A DNA stretch of 64,000 nt from Paenibacillus sp. FSL H7-0357 (GCF_000758525.1 NZ_CP009241.1:3906001-3970000); one strand, 5' to 3'; shown: positions 8,985 through 18,638, counted from the stretch's first letter. Made by a program: numbers and translations. The notes: generated from the sequence alone by a model not told the origin.

Positions 8985-11900
8985 ATGAAGAAAAAATATG
9001 GTCTCAACTTTTTCAAGCCAATTGAAAGCTATTCCGGGAACTGGTCCATTCTTGAGGAGAAAAACCGGGATTGGGAGAATATGTACCGCCAGCGCTGGTC
9101 TCATGATAAAGTAGTCCGCACCACTCACGGAGTCAATTGTACAGGTTCCTGCAGCTGGAAGGTATTTGTGAAGAACGGAATTATTACCTGGGAGAACCAG
9201 CAGATTGATTATCCTTCCTGCGGGCCGGATATGCCGGAATTCGAACCGCGCGGCTGTCCCCGTGGAGCTACATTTTCGTGGTACGAATACAGTCCTCTGC
9301 GCGTGAAGTATCCCTATGTTAGAGGGAAGCTGTGGCGTCTGTGGCAAACGGCGCTGTCCGAGCATGACAATTACGTCGATGCATGGGCCAGCATTGTAGA
9401 AGATCCTGCGAAGGCTGACCTTTACAAGAAGGCCCGCGGCAAAGGCGGTCATATCCGAGTGGGATGGAACGATGTACTCCATCTCATTTCGGCACAACTG
9501 ATTTATACCATTAGAAAATATGGTCCCGACCGGATTGCCGGCTTCACACCTATTCCGGCCATGTCGATGGTCAGCTATGCTTCGGGTGCGCGCTTCATCT
9601 CGCTCCTGGGCGGTCAAATGCTGAGCTTCTATGACTGGTACGCCGATCTTCCTCCGGCATCTCCGCAAATTTGGGGTGAGCAGACAGATGTGCCGGAATC
9701 TTCTGACTGGTACAATGCTGGCTATTTGATGATGTGGGGGTCCAATGTGCCGCTTACCCGGACACCGGATGCACACTTCATGACGGAAGTGCGGTATAAG
9801 GGAACCAAGGTAGTATCGGTGGCACCGGATCTCGCGGAAAACGTCAAATTCGCCGACAACTGGCTGGCGCCGAATCCCGGTACGGATGCCGCGCTCGCCC
9901 AGGCTATGACGCATGTAATTCTGAATGAGTTCTATAATGAGCGCCAGGAACCGATGTTCCTGAATTATGCCAAGCAATATACAGACATGCCTTTTCTGAT
10001 TTTGCTGGACACGCATGAAGATGCCTTGAAAGGCGGACGTTTTCTCCGGGCGAGCGACCTCGGTGAGACATCGCAGCATTCAGACTGGAAACCGGTCATC
10101 TTTGATGAGTCAGCCAGTGAATTCATCGTTCCCAATGGGACCATGGGCCAGCGCTGGGAAGAAGGCAAGCAATGGAACCTGATCCTTGAACGTGAAGATG
10201 GAAGCAAAGTGGAGCCGGCGCTGAGCATTGAAGGTCATGGAGAAAAGTGGACAGAAATTGTATTCCCTTACTTCGATAATGCCGGTAACGGTACGTTCAG
10301 ACGGATGATCCCGGTCAAAACAATCCAGCTGGCAGACGGTACAGAACAGGTTGTTGCGACTGTTTATGATTTGATGATGAGCCAGTACGGCATCGCTCGT
10401 ACAGCCAGCCCGCTGAACGCCAAGGACTACACTGATGAATTCTCTCTTTACACGCCTGCCTGGCAGGAGAAAATTACGAGTGTGAAATCAAGTGTCGTTG
10501 TTCAAATTGCCCGTGAATTTGCCCAGAACGCGATTGATACGGGCGGACGTTCGATGATTATCATGGGGGCTGGGATCAATCACTGGTTCAACAGTGACAC
10601 CATCTACCGTTCCATCTTGAATCTGGTGATGCTCACCGCTTCACAAGGTGTCAATGGCGGGGGCTGGGCGCATTATGTCGGTCAAGAGAAATGCCGCCCG
10701 ATCGAAGGATGGTCAACTATTGCCTTTGCCAAAGACTGGCAGGGTGCGTCCCGTCAGCAAAATGCCACATCATTTTTCTACTTTGCAACTGAGCAATGGC
10801 GTTATGAGGAGAGCGGCACGGATTCGCTGAAATCGCCGACGGGCGGAGAGGTAGCTTATCAGCATCCGGCTGACTATAACGTGCTGGCTGCACGTCTCGG
10901 CTGGCTGCCGTCCTTTCCGCAGTTCAATAAGAACAGCCTGCTGTTCGCGGAAGAAGCTGCGCAGCAAGGCAAGAAGTCCAATGCCGAAATAATTAGCCAC
11001 ACTCTGGAAGAGATCAAATCGCGTAAAACCCGCTTTGCAGTGGAAGATCCGGGCGCTCCTGAGAACTTCCCGCGTTCACTGTTTATCTGGCGCTCGAACC
11101 TGATCTCAAGCTCCGCGAAAGGGCAGGAGTATTTCATGAAGCATTTGCTGGGAGCTTCCGACGGGCTGCTCGCCGAGCCGAATGAAGAGCAGAAGCCGGA
11201 GGAAATTATCTGGCGGGAAGATGTGGAAGGCAAGCTGGATCTGATGGTTGCCCTGGATTTCCGGATGACCACAACGCCGCTGTATGCGGATATTGTATTG
11301 CCTGCGGCCACCTGGTATGAGAAAACAGATCTGTCATCAACAGACATGCATCCCTTTGTTCACCCGTTCAATCCGGCTGTGAACCCGCTCTGGGAATCGC
11401 GTTCGGACTGGGATATTTACCGCCAGCTTGCGGAGGTTTTCTCCGAAATGGCGAAATCACATTTGCCTGGCGTCTACAAAGACCTTGTCTCAACACCTCT
11501 CGGCCATGACTCGGTAAGCGAGATTTCACAGCCTATGGGTCTTGTCAAAGACTGGGCCAAAGGCGAGATTGAAGCGATTCCGGGTAAAACAATGCCAAAC
11601 CTAAGCATTGTAGAACGGGACTATACCCAAATACATGATAAATACATCTCGCTCGGACCCAACCTCGCAACCGGCAAAGCAGGGGCACATGGCATCAGCT
11701 TCTCTGTCGCCGAAGAATACGAGGAATTGAAGCAGATAAGCGGGGTTCATTTCGACGATTCAATCAAAAACGGACTGCCAAAACTTCAAACTGCCCGCCA
11801 GGCGGCAGATACGATCCTTCATCTGTCATCGGCTACCAATGGCCGTGTATCCCAGAAGGCTTACGCGCAAGCGGAGAAAGATTCGGGCGTTGAGCTCAGA

Positions 11901-12659
11901 GATATCTCGGCTGACCGGGCAGCAGAGAAGATTACGTTTCAAAGTATTACCGCTCAGCCGAGGGAAGTCATTCCCACACCGGTATTCAGCGGCTCGAACA
12001 AGCAGGGCCGCCGTTATTCGCCGTTCACAACCAATATCGAACGTCTTGTTCCTTTCCGCACTTTGACCGGAAGACAGCATTTCTATATTGACCATGAGAT
12101 CTTCCTGCAGTTTGGAGAATCGCTGCCAGTCTATAAGCCCACCTTGCCGCCGATGGTCTTCGGACCGCGTGACAAGGCAGTGAAAGGCGGACAGGATTCG
12201 CTTGTTCTACGGTATTTGACACCGCATGGCAAGTGGAATATCCACTCTACCTACCAGGATAACCAGCACATGCTGACCTTGTTCCGCGGGGGTCCAACCG
12301 TATGGATCAATAATGAGGATGCCGAAGCGCATCAGATTTCCGATAATGACTGGCTGGAAGTATACAACCGCAACGGTGTCGTAACCGCACGCGCAGTCGT
12401 CAGCCACCGGATGCCGAGAGGCACCATGTTTATGTACCACGCCCAGGACAAGCATATTCAAGTACCAGGCTCTGAGATCACGGATACTCGCGGCGGAAGT
12501 CATAATGCTCCTACACGAATTCATTTGAAGCCTACTCAGATGGTGGGCGGATACGCACAGCTCAGCTACGGTTTCAACTACTATGGTCCAATCGGCAACC
12601 AGCGGGATGTCTACGTAGCCGTACGCAAAATGAAGGAGGTTAACTGGCTTGAAAATTAA
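8985..12659 (+). CDS. narG: Respiratory nitrate reductase alpha subunit
   Basis: The 1224-residue catalytic subunit reduces nitrate to nitrite with electrons passed from NarH. It belongs to the molybdopterin oxidoreductase family. The FS0 cluster ligands are visible near 50-93 as HGVNCTGSC and YPSCGPDM, and the Mo ligand Asp lies in WYADLPPASPQIWGEQTD near 218. The length is the usual 1220-1230. No twin-arginine signal is seen, as expected for a cytoplasm-facing enzyme. The ATG follows AAAGGAG at 8967. The end overlaps narH by 11 bases, and it forms one operon with narHJI and the nre sensor genes. Confidence 0.98.
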   Translation: MKKKYGLNFFKPIESYSGNWSILEEKNRDWENMYRQRWSHDKVVRTTHGVNCTGSCSWKVFVKNGIITWENQQIDYPSCGPDMPEFEPRGCPRGATFSWYEYSPLRVKYPYVRGKLWRLWQTALSEHDNYVDAWASIVEDPAKADLYKKARGKGGHIRVGWNDVLHLISAQLIYTIRKYGPDRIAGFTPIPAMSMVSYASGARFISLLGGQMLSFYDWYADLPPASPQIWGEQTDVPESSDWYNAGYLMMWGSNVPLTRTPDAHFMTEVRYKGTKVVSVAPDLAENVKFADNWLAPNPGTDAALAQAMTHVILNEFYNERQEPMFLNYAKQYTDMPFLILLDTHEDALKGGRFLRASDLGETSQHSDWKPVIFDESASEFIVPNGTMGQRWEEGKQWNLILEREDGSKVEPALSIEGHGEKWTEIVFPYFDNAGNGTFRRMIPVKTIQLADGTEQVVATVYDLMMSQYGIARTASPLNAKDYTDEFSLYTPAWQEKITSVKSSVVVQIAREFAQNAIDTGGRSMIIMGAGINHWFNSDTIYRSILNLVMLTASQGVNGGGWAHYVGQEKCRPIEGWSTIAFAKDWQGASRQQNATSFFYFATEQWRYEESGTDSLKSPTGGEVAYQHPADYNVLAARLGWLPSFPQFNKNSLLFAEEAAQQGKKSNAEIISHTLEEIKSRKTRFAVEDPGAPENFPRSLFIWRSNLISSSAKGQEYFMKHLLGASDGLLAEPNEEQKPEEIIWREDVEGKLDLMVALDFRMTTTPLYADIVLPAATWYEKTDLSSTDMHPFVHPFNPAVNPLWESRSDWDIYRQLAEVFSEMAKSHLPGVYKDLVSTPLGHDSVSEISQPMGLVKDWAKGEIEAIPGKTMPNLSIVERDYTQIHDKYISLGPNLATGKAGAHGISFSVAEEYEELKQISGVHFDDSIKNGLPKLQTARQAADTILHLSSATNGRVSQKAYAQAEKDSGVELRDISADRAAEKITFQSITAQPREVIPTPVFSGSNKQGRRYSPFTTNIERLVPFRTLTGRQHFYIDHEIFLQFGESLPVYKPTLPPMVFGPRDKAVKGGQDSLVLRYLTPHGKWNIHSTYQDNQHMLTLFRGGPTVWINNEDAEAHQISDNDWLEVYNRNGVVTARAVVSHRMPRGTMFMYHAQDKHIQVPGSEITDTRGGSHNAPTRIHLKPTQMVGGYAQLSYGFNYYGPIGNQRDVYVAVRKMKEVNWLEN

Positions 12660-14220
12660 AGCGCAAGTAGCGATGGTAATGAATCTGGACAAATGCATTG
12701 GCTGCCACACATGCAGTGTCACCTGCAAGACAACCTGGACTAACCGTAAAGGCGCGGAATATATGTGGTTCAACAACGTTGAAACAAAGCCGGGGATCGG
12801 CTATCCGAAACGTTGGGAAGACCAGGAGCTCTATAAAGGCGGCTGGAAGCTGCGTAAAGGAAAGCTGGAGCTGAAGTCAGGCAATAAGCTGTCCAAGATC
12901 GCGCTCGGCAAAATCTTCTACAATCCAGACATGCCGGAAATGAAGGATTACTATGAGCCGTGGACTTACAATTACGAACATTTGACGAATGCAGGTGAAC
13001 AAAAACATTCCCCGGTTGCACGGGCACATTCGGCGGTAACGGGTGAGAAGATGGATCTGGAATGGGGGCCGAACTGGGAAGATGATCTCGCGGGAGCGCA
13101 TGTAACCGGACCGCTGGATCCGAACATCCAGAAAATTGAGGAAGAGATCAAATTCAACTTCGAAAAATCCTTTATGATCTATCTGCCCCGCCTTTGTGAA
13201 CACTGCCTTAATCCGAGTTGTGTCGCGTCCTGTCCTTCCGGTGCGATGTACAAACGGGATGAAGACGGAATTGTGCTCGTCGACCAGGAAGCCTGCCGCG
13301 GCTGGAGATATTGCATGACTGGCTGTCCGTATAAGAAGGTGTACTTCAACTGGCAGACCAACAAGGCGGAGAAATGTACCTTCTGCTTCCCTCGCGTGGA
13401 AGCGGGCTTGCCAACGGTCTGCTCCGAGACTTGTACCGGCCGGATTCGCTATTTGGGCGTTCTGCTGTATGACGCCGACAAAGTCCTTGATGCCGCTTCG
13501 ACGCCGGACGAGAAGGACCTGTACAAAGCACAATGTGATCTGTTTATGAATCCGCATGATCCGGAAGTGATCGCCCAGGCAAGAAAAGACGGCATTTCGG
13601 AAGACTGGCTGGAGGCAGCCCAGAACTCCCCGGTTTACAAGCTTGCCATCGAGCACAAGCTGGCATTCCCGCTTCATCCGGAATACCGGACGCTGCCAAT
13701 GGTTTGGTATGTGCCGCCGCTTAGTCCGATCATGAATTATTTTGAAGGAAAAGATTCGCTGAAGAATCCGGATCAGATCTTCCCGGCTATCGAAGAAATG
13801 CGCACTCCGATCCAGTATTTGGCCAACATGCTGACTGCAGGTGACACGCAGACGGTCAAAGAAGCCTTGCAGCGGATGGCAATGATGCGCTCATATATGC
13901 GCGCCAAATCCACAGCTCAGGAATTCGACCTAAGCCGTCTGGAACGTGTAGGCATGACTGCACATCAGACGGAACAGATGTACCGGCTGCTCGCCATCGC
14001 CAAATATGAAGACCGCTTTGTGATTCCGACTTCCCACAGAGAACAGCATATGAACCCTTATCGTGCCCAAGGTTCGACCGGCTATGGCAATAGCATGGGA
14101 GATATGGGCTCCGGCTCCGGCTGTGACGGCTGCGGCCCGGCCAGTGCTGCAGGAACCACGATGAAGAACGGCAAGGAAATGTATGAAGAGAACTTCTACG
14201 GAGGGATTTGGCGTGATTGA
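12649..14220 (+). CDS. narH: Respiratory nitrate reductase beta subunit
   Basis: A 523-residue electron-transfer subunit carrying three [4Fe-4S] clusters and one [3Fe-4S]. The four cysteine groups are CIGCHTCSVTC near 17-27, CEHCLNPSCVASC near 184-196, CRGWRYCMTGC near 217-227 (Trp in place of one Cys, as typical for the 3Fe cluster), and CTFCF..CSETC near 244-263. The start is TTG 12649, inside the end of narG, with AAGGAGG nine bases upstream. The Gly/Ser-rich C-terminal tail SGSGCDGCGPASAAG near 485-500 has two extra cysteines; its meaning is unknown. Confidence 0.97.
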   Translation: MKIKAQVAMVMNLDKCIGCHTCSVTCKTTWTNRKGAEYMWFNNVETKPGIGYPKRWEDQELYKGGWKLRKGKLELKSGNKLSKIALGKIFYNPDMPEMKDYYEPWTYNYEHLTNAGEQKHSPVARAHSAVTGEKMDLEWGPNWEDDLAGAHVTGPLDPNIQKIEEEIKFNFEKSFMIYLPRLCEHCLNPSCVASCPSGAMYKRDEDGIVLVDQEACRGWRYCMTGCPYKKVYFNWQTNKAEKCTFCFPRVEAGLPTVCSETCTGRIRYLGVLLYDADKVLDAASTPDEKDLYKAQCDLFMNPHDPEVIAQARKDGISEDWLEAAQNSPVYKLAIEHKLAFPLHPEYRTLPMVWYVPPLSPIMNYFEGKDSLKNPDQIFPAIEEMRTPIQYLANMLTAGDTQTVKEALQRMAMMRSYMRAKSTAQEFDLSRLERVGMTAHQTEQMYRLLAIAKYEDRFVIPTSHREQHMNPYRAQGSTGYGNSMGDMGSGSGCDGCGPASAAGTTMKNGKEMYEENFYGGIWRD

Positions 14221-14779
14221 TCTGATCAAATTGTACGATTACAAGCAATCCTTCGGATATTTCGCCCTGCAGCTTATGTACCCGGAGAAGCTGGATTTTC
14301 ATCCGGCTTTTCTGGAAGAGGCGTTCAGCAGCGGCCACCCGGGTTACGCCCATGTGCACACCTACTGGTCACTGATGCAAAACTTCAGCCTGGAAGAGAT
14401 TCAGGAGAGTTATGCGGCCACTTTTGATTTCCAGAAAGACTGCGCCCTGTACATGACCTATTTTAAATTTGAAGATGCCAAAGAACGCGGACAGATGCTG
14501 GCCAAACTGAAGCTATTATACGAAATGTTCGGGCTGCAAATGCCGGAAGGGGAGCTGCCCGATTATCTTCCGCTGATGTGTGAGTTTCTGTATGCTGCAG
14601 AATGGCTTGAAGATCCGTCAGCGCCTGAGAATTTCGGGATGCTGATTGCGATTCTTGAGGATGGCACCTATCATCTGCTCAAGGCACTTGATAAGAATAA
14701 AAGTCCCTATTTCCACCTGGTGAAGGGATTGCGTGAAACATTTAAAGCTTGTGCCCGACAGGAGGCCCCCAGTCAATGA
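14213..14779 (+). CDS. narJ: Nitrate reductase assembly chaperone
   Basis: This 188-residue TorD/NarJ-family chaperone binds immature NarG and guides insertion of the molybdenum cofactor and the FS0 cluster; it is not part of the final enzyme. The all-helical composition and the motif YPEKLDFHPAFLEEAF fit the family. The start is GTG 14213, preceded by GGAGGG, overlapping narH by 8 bases. An ATG at 14183 lies deeper in narH and has no suitable ribosome site. The end overlaps narI as ATGA. Confidence 0.93.
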   Translation: MIDLIKLYDYKQSFGYFALQLMYPEKLDFHPAFLEEAFSSGHPGYAHVHTYWSLMQNFSLEEIQESYAATFDFQKDCALYMTYFKFEDAKERGQMLAKLKLLYEMFGLQMPEGELPDYLPLMCEFLYAAEWLEDPSAPENFGMLIAILEDGTYHLLKALDKNKSPYFHLVKGLRETFKACARQEAPSQ

Positions 14780-15462
14780 ATATGTTTGCTCAGTTTCTAT
14801 GGGTTATTTTCCCTTACATTTGTATGGTGGTCTTTATCGGCGGACATATCTTCCGCTACCGCAAGGATCAGTTTAACTGGACGGCGAAATCCAGTGAATT
14901 CATTGAAAAGAAACAGCTGAAATATGGAAGTATCTTATTCCATCTTGGGATTATTCCGGTCATTTTTGGCCATGTCGGCGGTCTCGCCATACCGAAGTCA
15001 TGGATGGAGGCAATCGGTGTCAATGAACATCTTTACCACATAGGCGCGGTGTATATTGGCGGATTTTTCGGAGTAGCCACGTTGCTGGGGATGATCATTC
15101 TGACCTCCCGCCGCTTTACGATCAAGAATGTCCGCCGGCTCAGCAGTGCCTCCGATTTGATTGTCAATTCACTGCTGCTCTTTATCGTCTTTATGGGAAT
15201 GTACTCCACAATCGTAACCAATGCCGTACAGCCCGAGTTTGATTACCGTGAGACGATTTCCGTCTGGTTCCGGGGCCTCTTCATGTTCAGACCGGATCCG
15301 TCACTTATGGAAAGTGTGCCGTTTTCCTTCAAGCTGCACATCCTGTCCGGCTTTGCCATTTTTGCCTTTTGGCCGTTCACCCGCTTAGTCCATGTATGGA
15401 GTGTTCCATTGAATTATGTAGGCAGAAGTTATATTCTATACAGAAGAAATAAATCGAATTAA
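14776..15462 (+). CDS. narI: Respiratory nitrate reductase gamma subunit (cytochrome b)
   Basis: A 228-residue membrane subunit with five helices that takes electrons from menaquinol through two b hemes and passes them to NarH. Candidate heme-binding histidines are in GHIFRYRKD (near 25), FHLGIIPVIFGHVGG (near 58-68) and the last helices (KLHILSGFAIF and RLVHVWS near 185-210). The start ATG 14776 overlaps the narJ stop and has AGGAGG upstream. Confidence 0.96.
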   Translation: MNMFAQFLWVIFPYICMVVFIGGHIFRYRKDQFNWTAKSSEFIEKKQLKYGSILFHLGIIPVIFGHVGGLAIPKSWMEAIGVNEHLYHIGAVYIGGFFGVATLLGMIILTSRRFTIKNVRRLSSASDLIVNSLLLFIVFMGMYSTIVTNAVQPEFDYRETISVWFRGLFMFRPDPSLMESVPFSFKLHILSGFAIFAFWPFTRLVHVWSVPLNYVGRSYILYRRNKSN

Positions 15463-15511
15463 AGGAAAGCAAGCGAAAACTTCTTTCCCTGTTCAATTAG
15501 GAGAGAGAACG

Positions 15512-15970
15512 ATGACAAACACGGTGAATTACCAAAAGGAGCTAGATCAGATCCGCAAGGTTTTAGGTTATGATTTTATGTCAATGGCCCTTGCTGAACC
15601 AGCAGAATATGACTATGTGATCCGATGGAAATACGCCTCCGGCAATACGAATGACCGTTTCAAACGGATTGTGCTGCAATCGGGAAGAGGAATTGCGGGA
15701 ATCGTGTTCAAGACCGGAAAACCGTTTTCACTCTCTTCTGTACAGAAACATGTGCAGCCTGATACCTTGTTTAACTATCCCATTACTAAGATGGAGAATT
15801 TGAACAGCATTGGCGCTGTCCCCATATGGAACGATGCCCGCGTCGAAGGTGTACTGCTTGGAGGATTCAGGGGAGAACAGCAGGTAACCGATGAAATGCT
15901 GCACGCCTTGGAGACAGTTGCGCGTAAAGGTATTGGAGACTTGAACGGGAAGGAATTGTTGCTGAGTTGA
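15512..15970 (+). CDS. nreA: Nitrate-sensing GAF protein, NreA type
   Basis: This 152-residue GAF-domain protein is encoded directly before an NreB-like kinase and an NreC-like regulator. In Staphylococcus carnosus NreA binds nitrate and releases NreB from inhibition, so the trio reads nitrate and oxygen together. The GAF fold is suggested by IVLQSGRGIAGIVFKTGKPFS and IGAVPIWNDARVEGVLLGGF. No cofactor-binding cysteines are visible. The ATG 15512 follows TTAGGAGAGAG. It follows narI by 49 bases and is likely in the same operon, giving positive feedback. Confidence 0.85.
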   Translation: MTNTVNYQKELDQIRKVLGYDFMSMALAEPAEYDYVIRWKYASGNTNDRFKRIVLQSGRGIAGIVFKTGKPFSLSSVQKHVQPDTLFNYPITKMENLNSIGAVPIWNDARVEGVLLGGFRGEQQVTDEMLHALETVARKGIGDLNGKELLLS

Positions 15971-15981
15971 GGGTACCCGGA

Positions 15982-17034
15982 ATGGATCTGCCGAATCTGT
16001 TAATGACGAAGCTGTTTGAGAACAGCATGGAGGCCATGTTCTTTTTTGACCGGGAAGGGAAAGCCCTGGCAATGAATCCGGCTGCAGAGAACATCGTAGA
16101 CAAGGATATCCTGAAGCAGCTTTATCAGGGAAATCCCCAGGCTCTTTGTGGAACTTGCCGGGGGTATACCAGTGAAACGGAACTGCGAACCTGCCTTAAC
16201 TGTTATTTCAATACACCGGACTCCGAGGATTTTACATCCTATCAAGTTTACCTGGAAACCAAAGACAAAAGGATCGTTCCTTATGCCGCTACGTTTCATA
16301 CCATTGATTACGAGCAAGGTATCCGGGTATTTATGCTGAGAGATTTAACCAGACAGTTCAAAACGCAAGAGAAGTTTTATCAGAACAAAATGATGAAACA
16401 TGTGATAGAAGCGCAGGAGAATGAACGCAAACGGATATCCCGTGAGCTGCATGACAGTGTTGCCCAGGAGTTGATGAGCGCAGTCATTGATCTTCGCGTG
16501 CTCAAGTATATGACATCTGACGAGCAGCTGCTGAGGAAAGTAAAGCAGACTGAGGTATCAATGACCCGGCTGCTGAATGATATCCGTAACCTCTCAGTAG
16601 AGCTTAGACCTGCGGCACTTGATGATTTCGGATTGGAAGCTGCATTCCGGTCCCACTTCAAACGGATGGAACAAAGCTATGGCCTTGTAATAGAATATAT
16701 ATCTCAGCTTTCAGAGAAGCGCTATGAGAGTGAAATCGAGACCGTCATGTACCGGGTTTGCCAGGAAGCCGTTTTGAACGCGCTAAAGTATGCCCAAGTA
16801 GACACGGTCAAAGTTTCTCTTACAGAGAAAGACGGTGTCCTGCGGCTCCTGGTCGAAGATGAAGGAACCGGCTTCAAATTGGGGGACGAACCTAGCGGAA
16901 CCGGACTTGGCCTCTTTGGCATGCAGGAACGGGCGGAATTGGTAGGCGGTACTTTCAATGTAGATTCAGGTATTGGCAGAGGTACAAGAATCCTTTTACA
17001 GGTTCCTGTAGGATTTGCTCAAGGGAAGGAATGA
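15982..17034 (+). CDS. nreB: Oxygen-sensing histidine kinase with iron-sulfur PAS, NreB type
   Basis: A cytosolic kinase of about 350 residues. The N-terminal PAS has the cysteine pattern C-X2-C-X11-C-X2-C (CGTC at about 56-59, CLNC at about 71-74), identical in spacing to the NreB oxygen-sensing [4Fe-4S] ligands. The HisKA_3 motif is [14 protein letters not shown] near 150, followed by an HATPase with NALKYA, DEGTGF and GLGLFGM. There are no membrane helices, as in NreB. ATG 15982 is chosen because GAGGG is eight bases upstream; a TTG at 15967 overlapping the nreA stop is an alternative with poorer spacing. It should phosphorylate the next gene product when oxygen is absent. Confidence 0.93.
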   Translation: MDLPNLLMTKLFENSMEAMFFFDREGKALAMNPAAENIVDKDILKQLYQGNPQALCGTCRGYTSETELRTCLNCYFNTPDSEDFTSYQVYLETKDKRIVPYAATFHTIDYEQGIRVFMLRDLTRQFKTQEKFYQNKMMKHVIEAQENERKRISRELHDSVAQELMSAVIDLRVLKYMTSDEQLLRKVKQTEVSMTRLLNDIRNLSVELRPAALDDFGLEAAFRSHFKRMEQSYGLVIEYISQLSEKRYESEIETVMYRVCQEAVLNALKYAQVDTVKVSLTEKDGVLRLLVEDEGTGFKLGDEPSGTGLGLFGMQERAELVGGTFNVDSGIGRGTRILLQVPVGFAQGKE

Positions 17035-17041
17035 GATTCTG

Positions 17042-17689
17042 ATGAAGATCGTCATTGCAGACGACCATGCGATAGTACGCAGCGGATTCTCCATGATCCT
17101 GAATTTTCAGGATGATATTGAAGTGATCGGAGCGGCGGCAGACGGAAGAGAAGCTTATGCCATGGTAGCCAAATTCCGGCCGGATATTCTGATCATGGAT
17201 CTGAGCATGCCGCCGGGAGAAAGCGGACTGATTGCGACAGGCAAGATTAAAGAGGATTACCCGGATACCAAAATCCTGATTCTGACGATGCATGATGATG
17301 AGGAATACTTATTCCATGTACTCAAGAACGGAGCTTCCGGATATGTCCTCAAAAGCGCGCCGGACGAGGAGCTATTGCTGGCCATTCGGACCATTTATGA
17401 AGGCGGCACCTATATTCATCCCAAGATGGCGACTTCTCTAGTCCGTGAGTTCATCAAAAAGGATAAGACCGTCAGCACAGAAGACCTGTTCGAACTGTTG
17501 TCGAAACGGGAACTGGAGATTCTACCGCTCATCGCCAAGGGATACGGCAACAAGGAAATTGCTGAGAAGCTGTTCATCTCCGTCAAAACAGTTGAAGCCC
17601 ACAAAGCTAAAATCATGGAGAAATTAAATCTTAAAAGCCGGCCTGAGCTGGTTGAATATGCATTAAGGAAAAAAATGCTGGATTTCTAA
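17042..17689 (+). CDS. nreC: LuxR-type response regulator, NreC type
   Basis: A 215-residue regulator. The receiver domain has [11 protein letters not shown] near 5-15 and the phospho-acceptor Asp in [14 protein letters not shown] near 54. The LuxR helix-turn-helix is [20 protein letters not shown], with [15 protein letters not shown] at the end. In staphylococci NreC activates nitrate and nitrite reductase and transport genes through GGG-N4-CCC palindromes; such palindromes occur here before narG and narK. The start ATG 17042 follows the nreB stop by seven bases. Confidence 0.93.
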   Translation: MKIVIADDHAIVRSGFSMILNFQDDIEVIGAAADGREAYAMVAKFRPDILIMDLSMPPGESGLIATGKIKEDYPDTKILILTMHDDEEYLFHVLKNGASGYVLKSAPDEELLLAIRTIYEGGTYIHPKMATSLVREFIKKDKTVSTEDLFELLSKRELEILPLIAKGYGNKEIAEKLFISVKTVEAHKAKIMEKLNLKSRPELVEYALRKKMLDF

Positions 17690-17713
17690 CCGGTGAATGG
17701 AGGTTATGCTTGC

Positions 17714-18241
17714 GTGCCGGATTTTGCAGAATTGCAGTTTACAACACCCGCCATGCGCATTCTTGAGAACGAACACCGTTATCTGTCTTTTCTTATGGAA
17801 GAATGGCATGCCATCGTGCTTTGGTTTGAACAGGAAACGATAAGTGTGGAAGAAGGCAGGACACGGCTTCAAGAGCTGCGTAAAGGGGTCCTCGATTTTA
17901 CCGGTCCGCTGAAGAAGCATATAGCGAAGGAAGAAATACATTTTTTCCCGCTGTTGGGTACTTATATCGGTTTTGAACAAGGGCCGCTTGTCGGTATCCA
18001 GGAGGAACACAGCGAAATTGACGGATATATCGGCCATTTCCTGCATCACACGAATAGCGGGATAGAGCTGATGTTACTTGAAGAGATCCGTGAAGCTGTG
18101 AGATATGCCGGTGAAGCTTTTGAAGTATTGACTGTGCACTTTGTGAAAGAAGAGGCTGTCATATTCCCGATGGCCGAAAATCAGATGAATACCTTGGACA
18201 AAGAGCGGTTATGCCAGAAACTAAATACGCTCATCACCTGA
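17714..18241 (+). CDS. Hemerythrin-like (HHE) protein
   Basis: A 175-residue protein with the hemerythrin pattern: NEHRYLSFLMEEWHAI near 18, HIAKEEIHFFPLL near 66, EEHSEID near 96 and HFVKEEAVIFPMAEN near 145. These His/Glu ligands should form a di-iron centre that binds O2 or NO; related proteins repair nitrosylated iron centres. The start GTG 17714 follows GGAGG; an earlier GTG at 17693 lacks one. It is the last gene of the nar-nre operon and is closed by a terminator, so it is probably co-expressed with nitrate reductase. Confidence 0.85.
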   Translation: MPDFAELQFTTPAMRILENEHRYLSFLMEEWHAIVLWFEQETISVEEGRTRLQELRKGVLDFTGPLKKHIAKEEIHFFPLLGTYIGFEQGPLVGIQEEHSEIDGYIGHFLHHTNSGIELMLLEEIREAVRYAGEAFEVLTVHFVKEEAVIFPMAENQMNTLDKERLCQKLNTLIT

Positions 18242-18248
18242 AACACAC

Positions 18249-18277
18249 AAGCTGCTTCTTCTTGAAGCGGCTTTTTT
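18249..18277 (+). terminator. Terminator of the narGHJI-nreABC operon
   Basis: Hairpin AAGCTGCTTC-TTCTT-GAAGCGGCTT is followed by TTTTTT, eight bases after the hemerythrin stop. The rest of the 454-base gap to narK holds the repeat copy and the narK promoter listed next. Confidence 0.88.
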
Positions 18278-18288
18278 ATGCTTTGCAG

Positions 18289-18507
18289 CTATATAGATTG
18301 AACTTGAAACTTGAGGAAATGGAGCGGAGCGACGGAGGGGGATTTTGGAACTGTAGGAGCGATAGCGACCGCCTTTGTCTTCAGATTTCAACCGCAAACA
18401 GCGGTCATAATCAAGAAATTCTTACGACAACAGCGGCCGGAAGTCCAAATATTCTCCGCAGTTGCGACTGAACCTTTACTCTAAACTTTTCAGTTCAAGT
18501 TATATAG
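18289..18507. repeat. Dispersed foldback repeat, copy 1 (full length, about 219 bp)
   Basis: The left end CTATATAGATTGAA and right end TTCAAGTTATATAG are inverted repeats (12 of 14). The inside contains the core TTTTGGAACTGTAGGAGCGA, the block CCGCCTTTGTCT, the block AAATTCTTACGACAACAGCGG and the right arm GGAAGTCCAAA. The left arm (CGGAGGGGGATTTTGGA) can pair with the right arm (TCCAAATATTCTCCG), so the element folds on itself. Other copies are at 28870, 29800 and 42013. There is no coding capacity; it resembles a MITE or a structured intergenic repeat. Confidence 0.85.
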
Positions 18508-18565
18508 AACTTATGAAGGTGATTCCAGTGTCTTCATACAGGGCGAAGCCGTTCCTGCCTATTTT

Positions 18566-18638
18566 CAGGGTTTACCCTGTCAGGGAAAGGGTTCTCCCCT
18601 ATATCTGAACAGGGGGATCGGCGGATACAATGAGATCA
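18566..18638 (+). promoter_or_regulatory. narK promoter with two NreC-type boxes
   Basis: CAGGGTTTACCCTG (18566-18579) is a perfect palindrome with the GGG-N4-CCC core, and AAGGGTTCTCCCCT (18587-18600) is a second one 21 bp further on, i.e. two helical turns. CAGGGGGATC (18610-18619) and ACAATGAGATCA (18627-18638) repeat the arrangement before narG. TACAAT (18626-18631) is a good -10. The boxes would sit near -65 and -44, fitting activation by NreC. Confidence 0.62.

Noticed and set aside
16000..16120. nreB start at TTG 15967 overlapping the nreA stop
   Set aside because: The nearest ribosome-like site is 12 bases away; ATG 15982 has GAGGG at eight bases. Kept only as an alternative.
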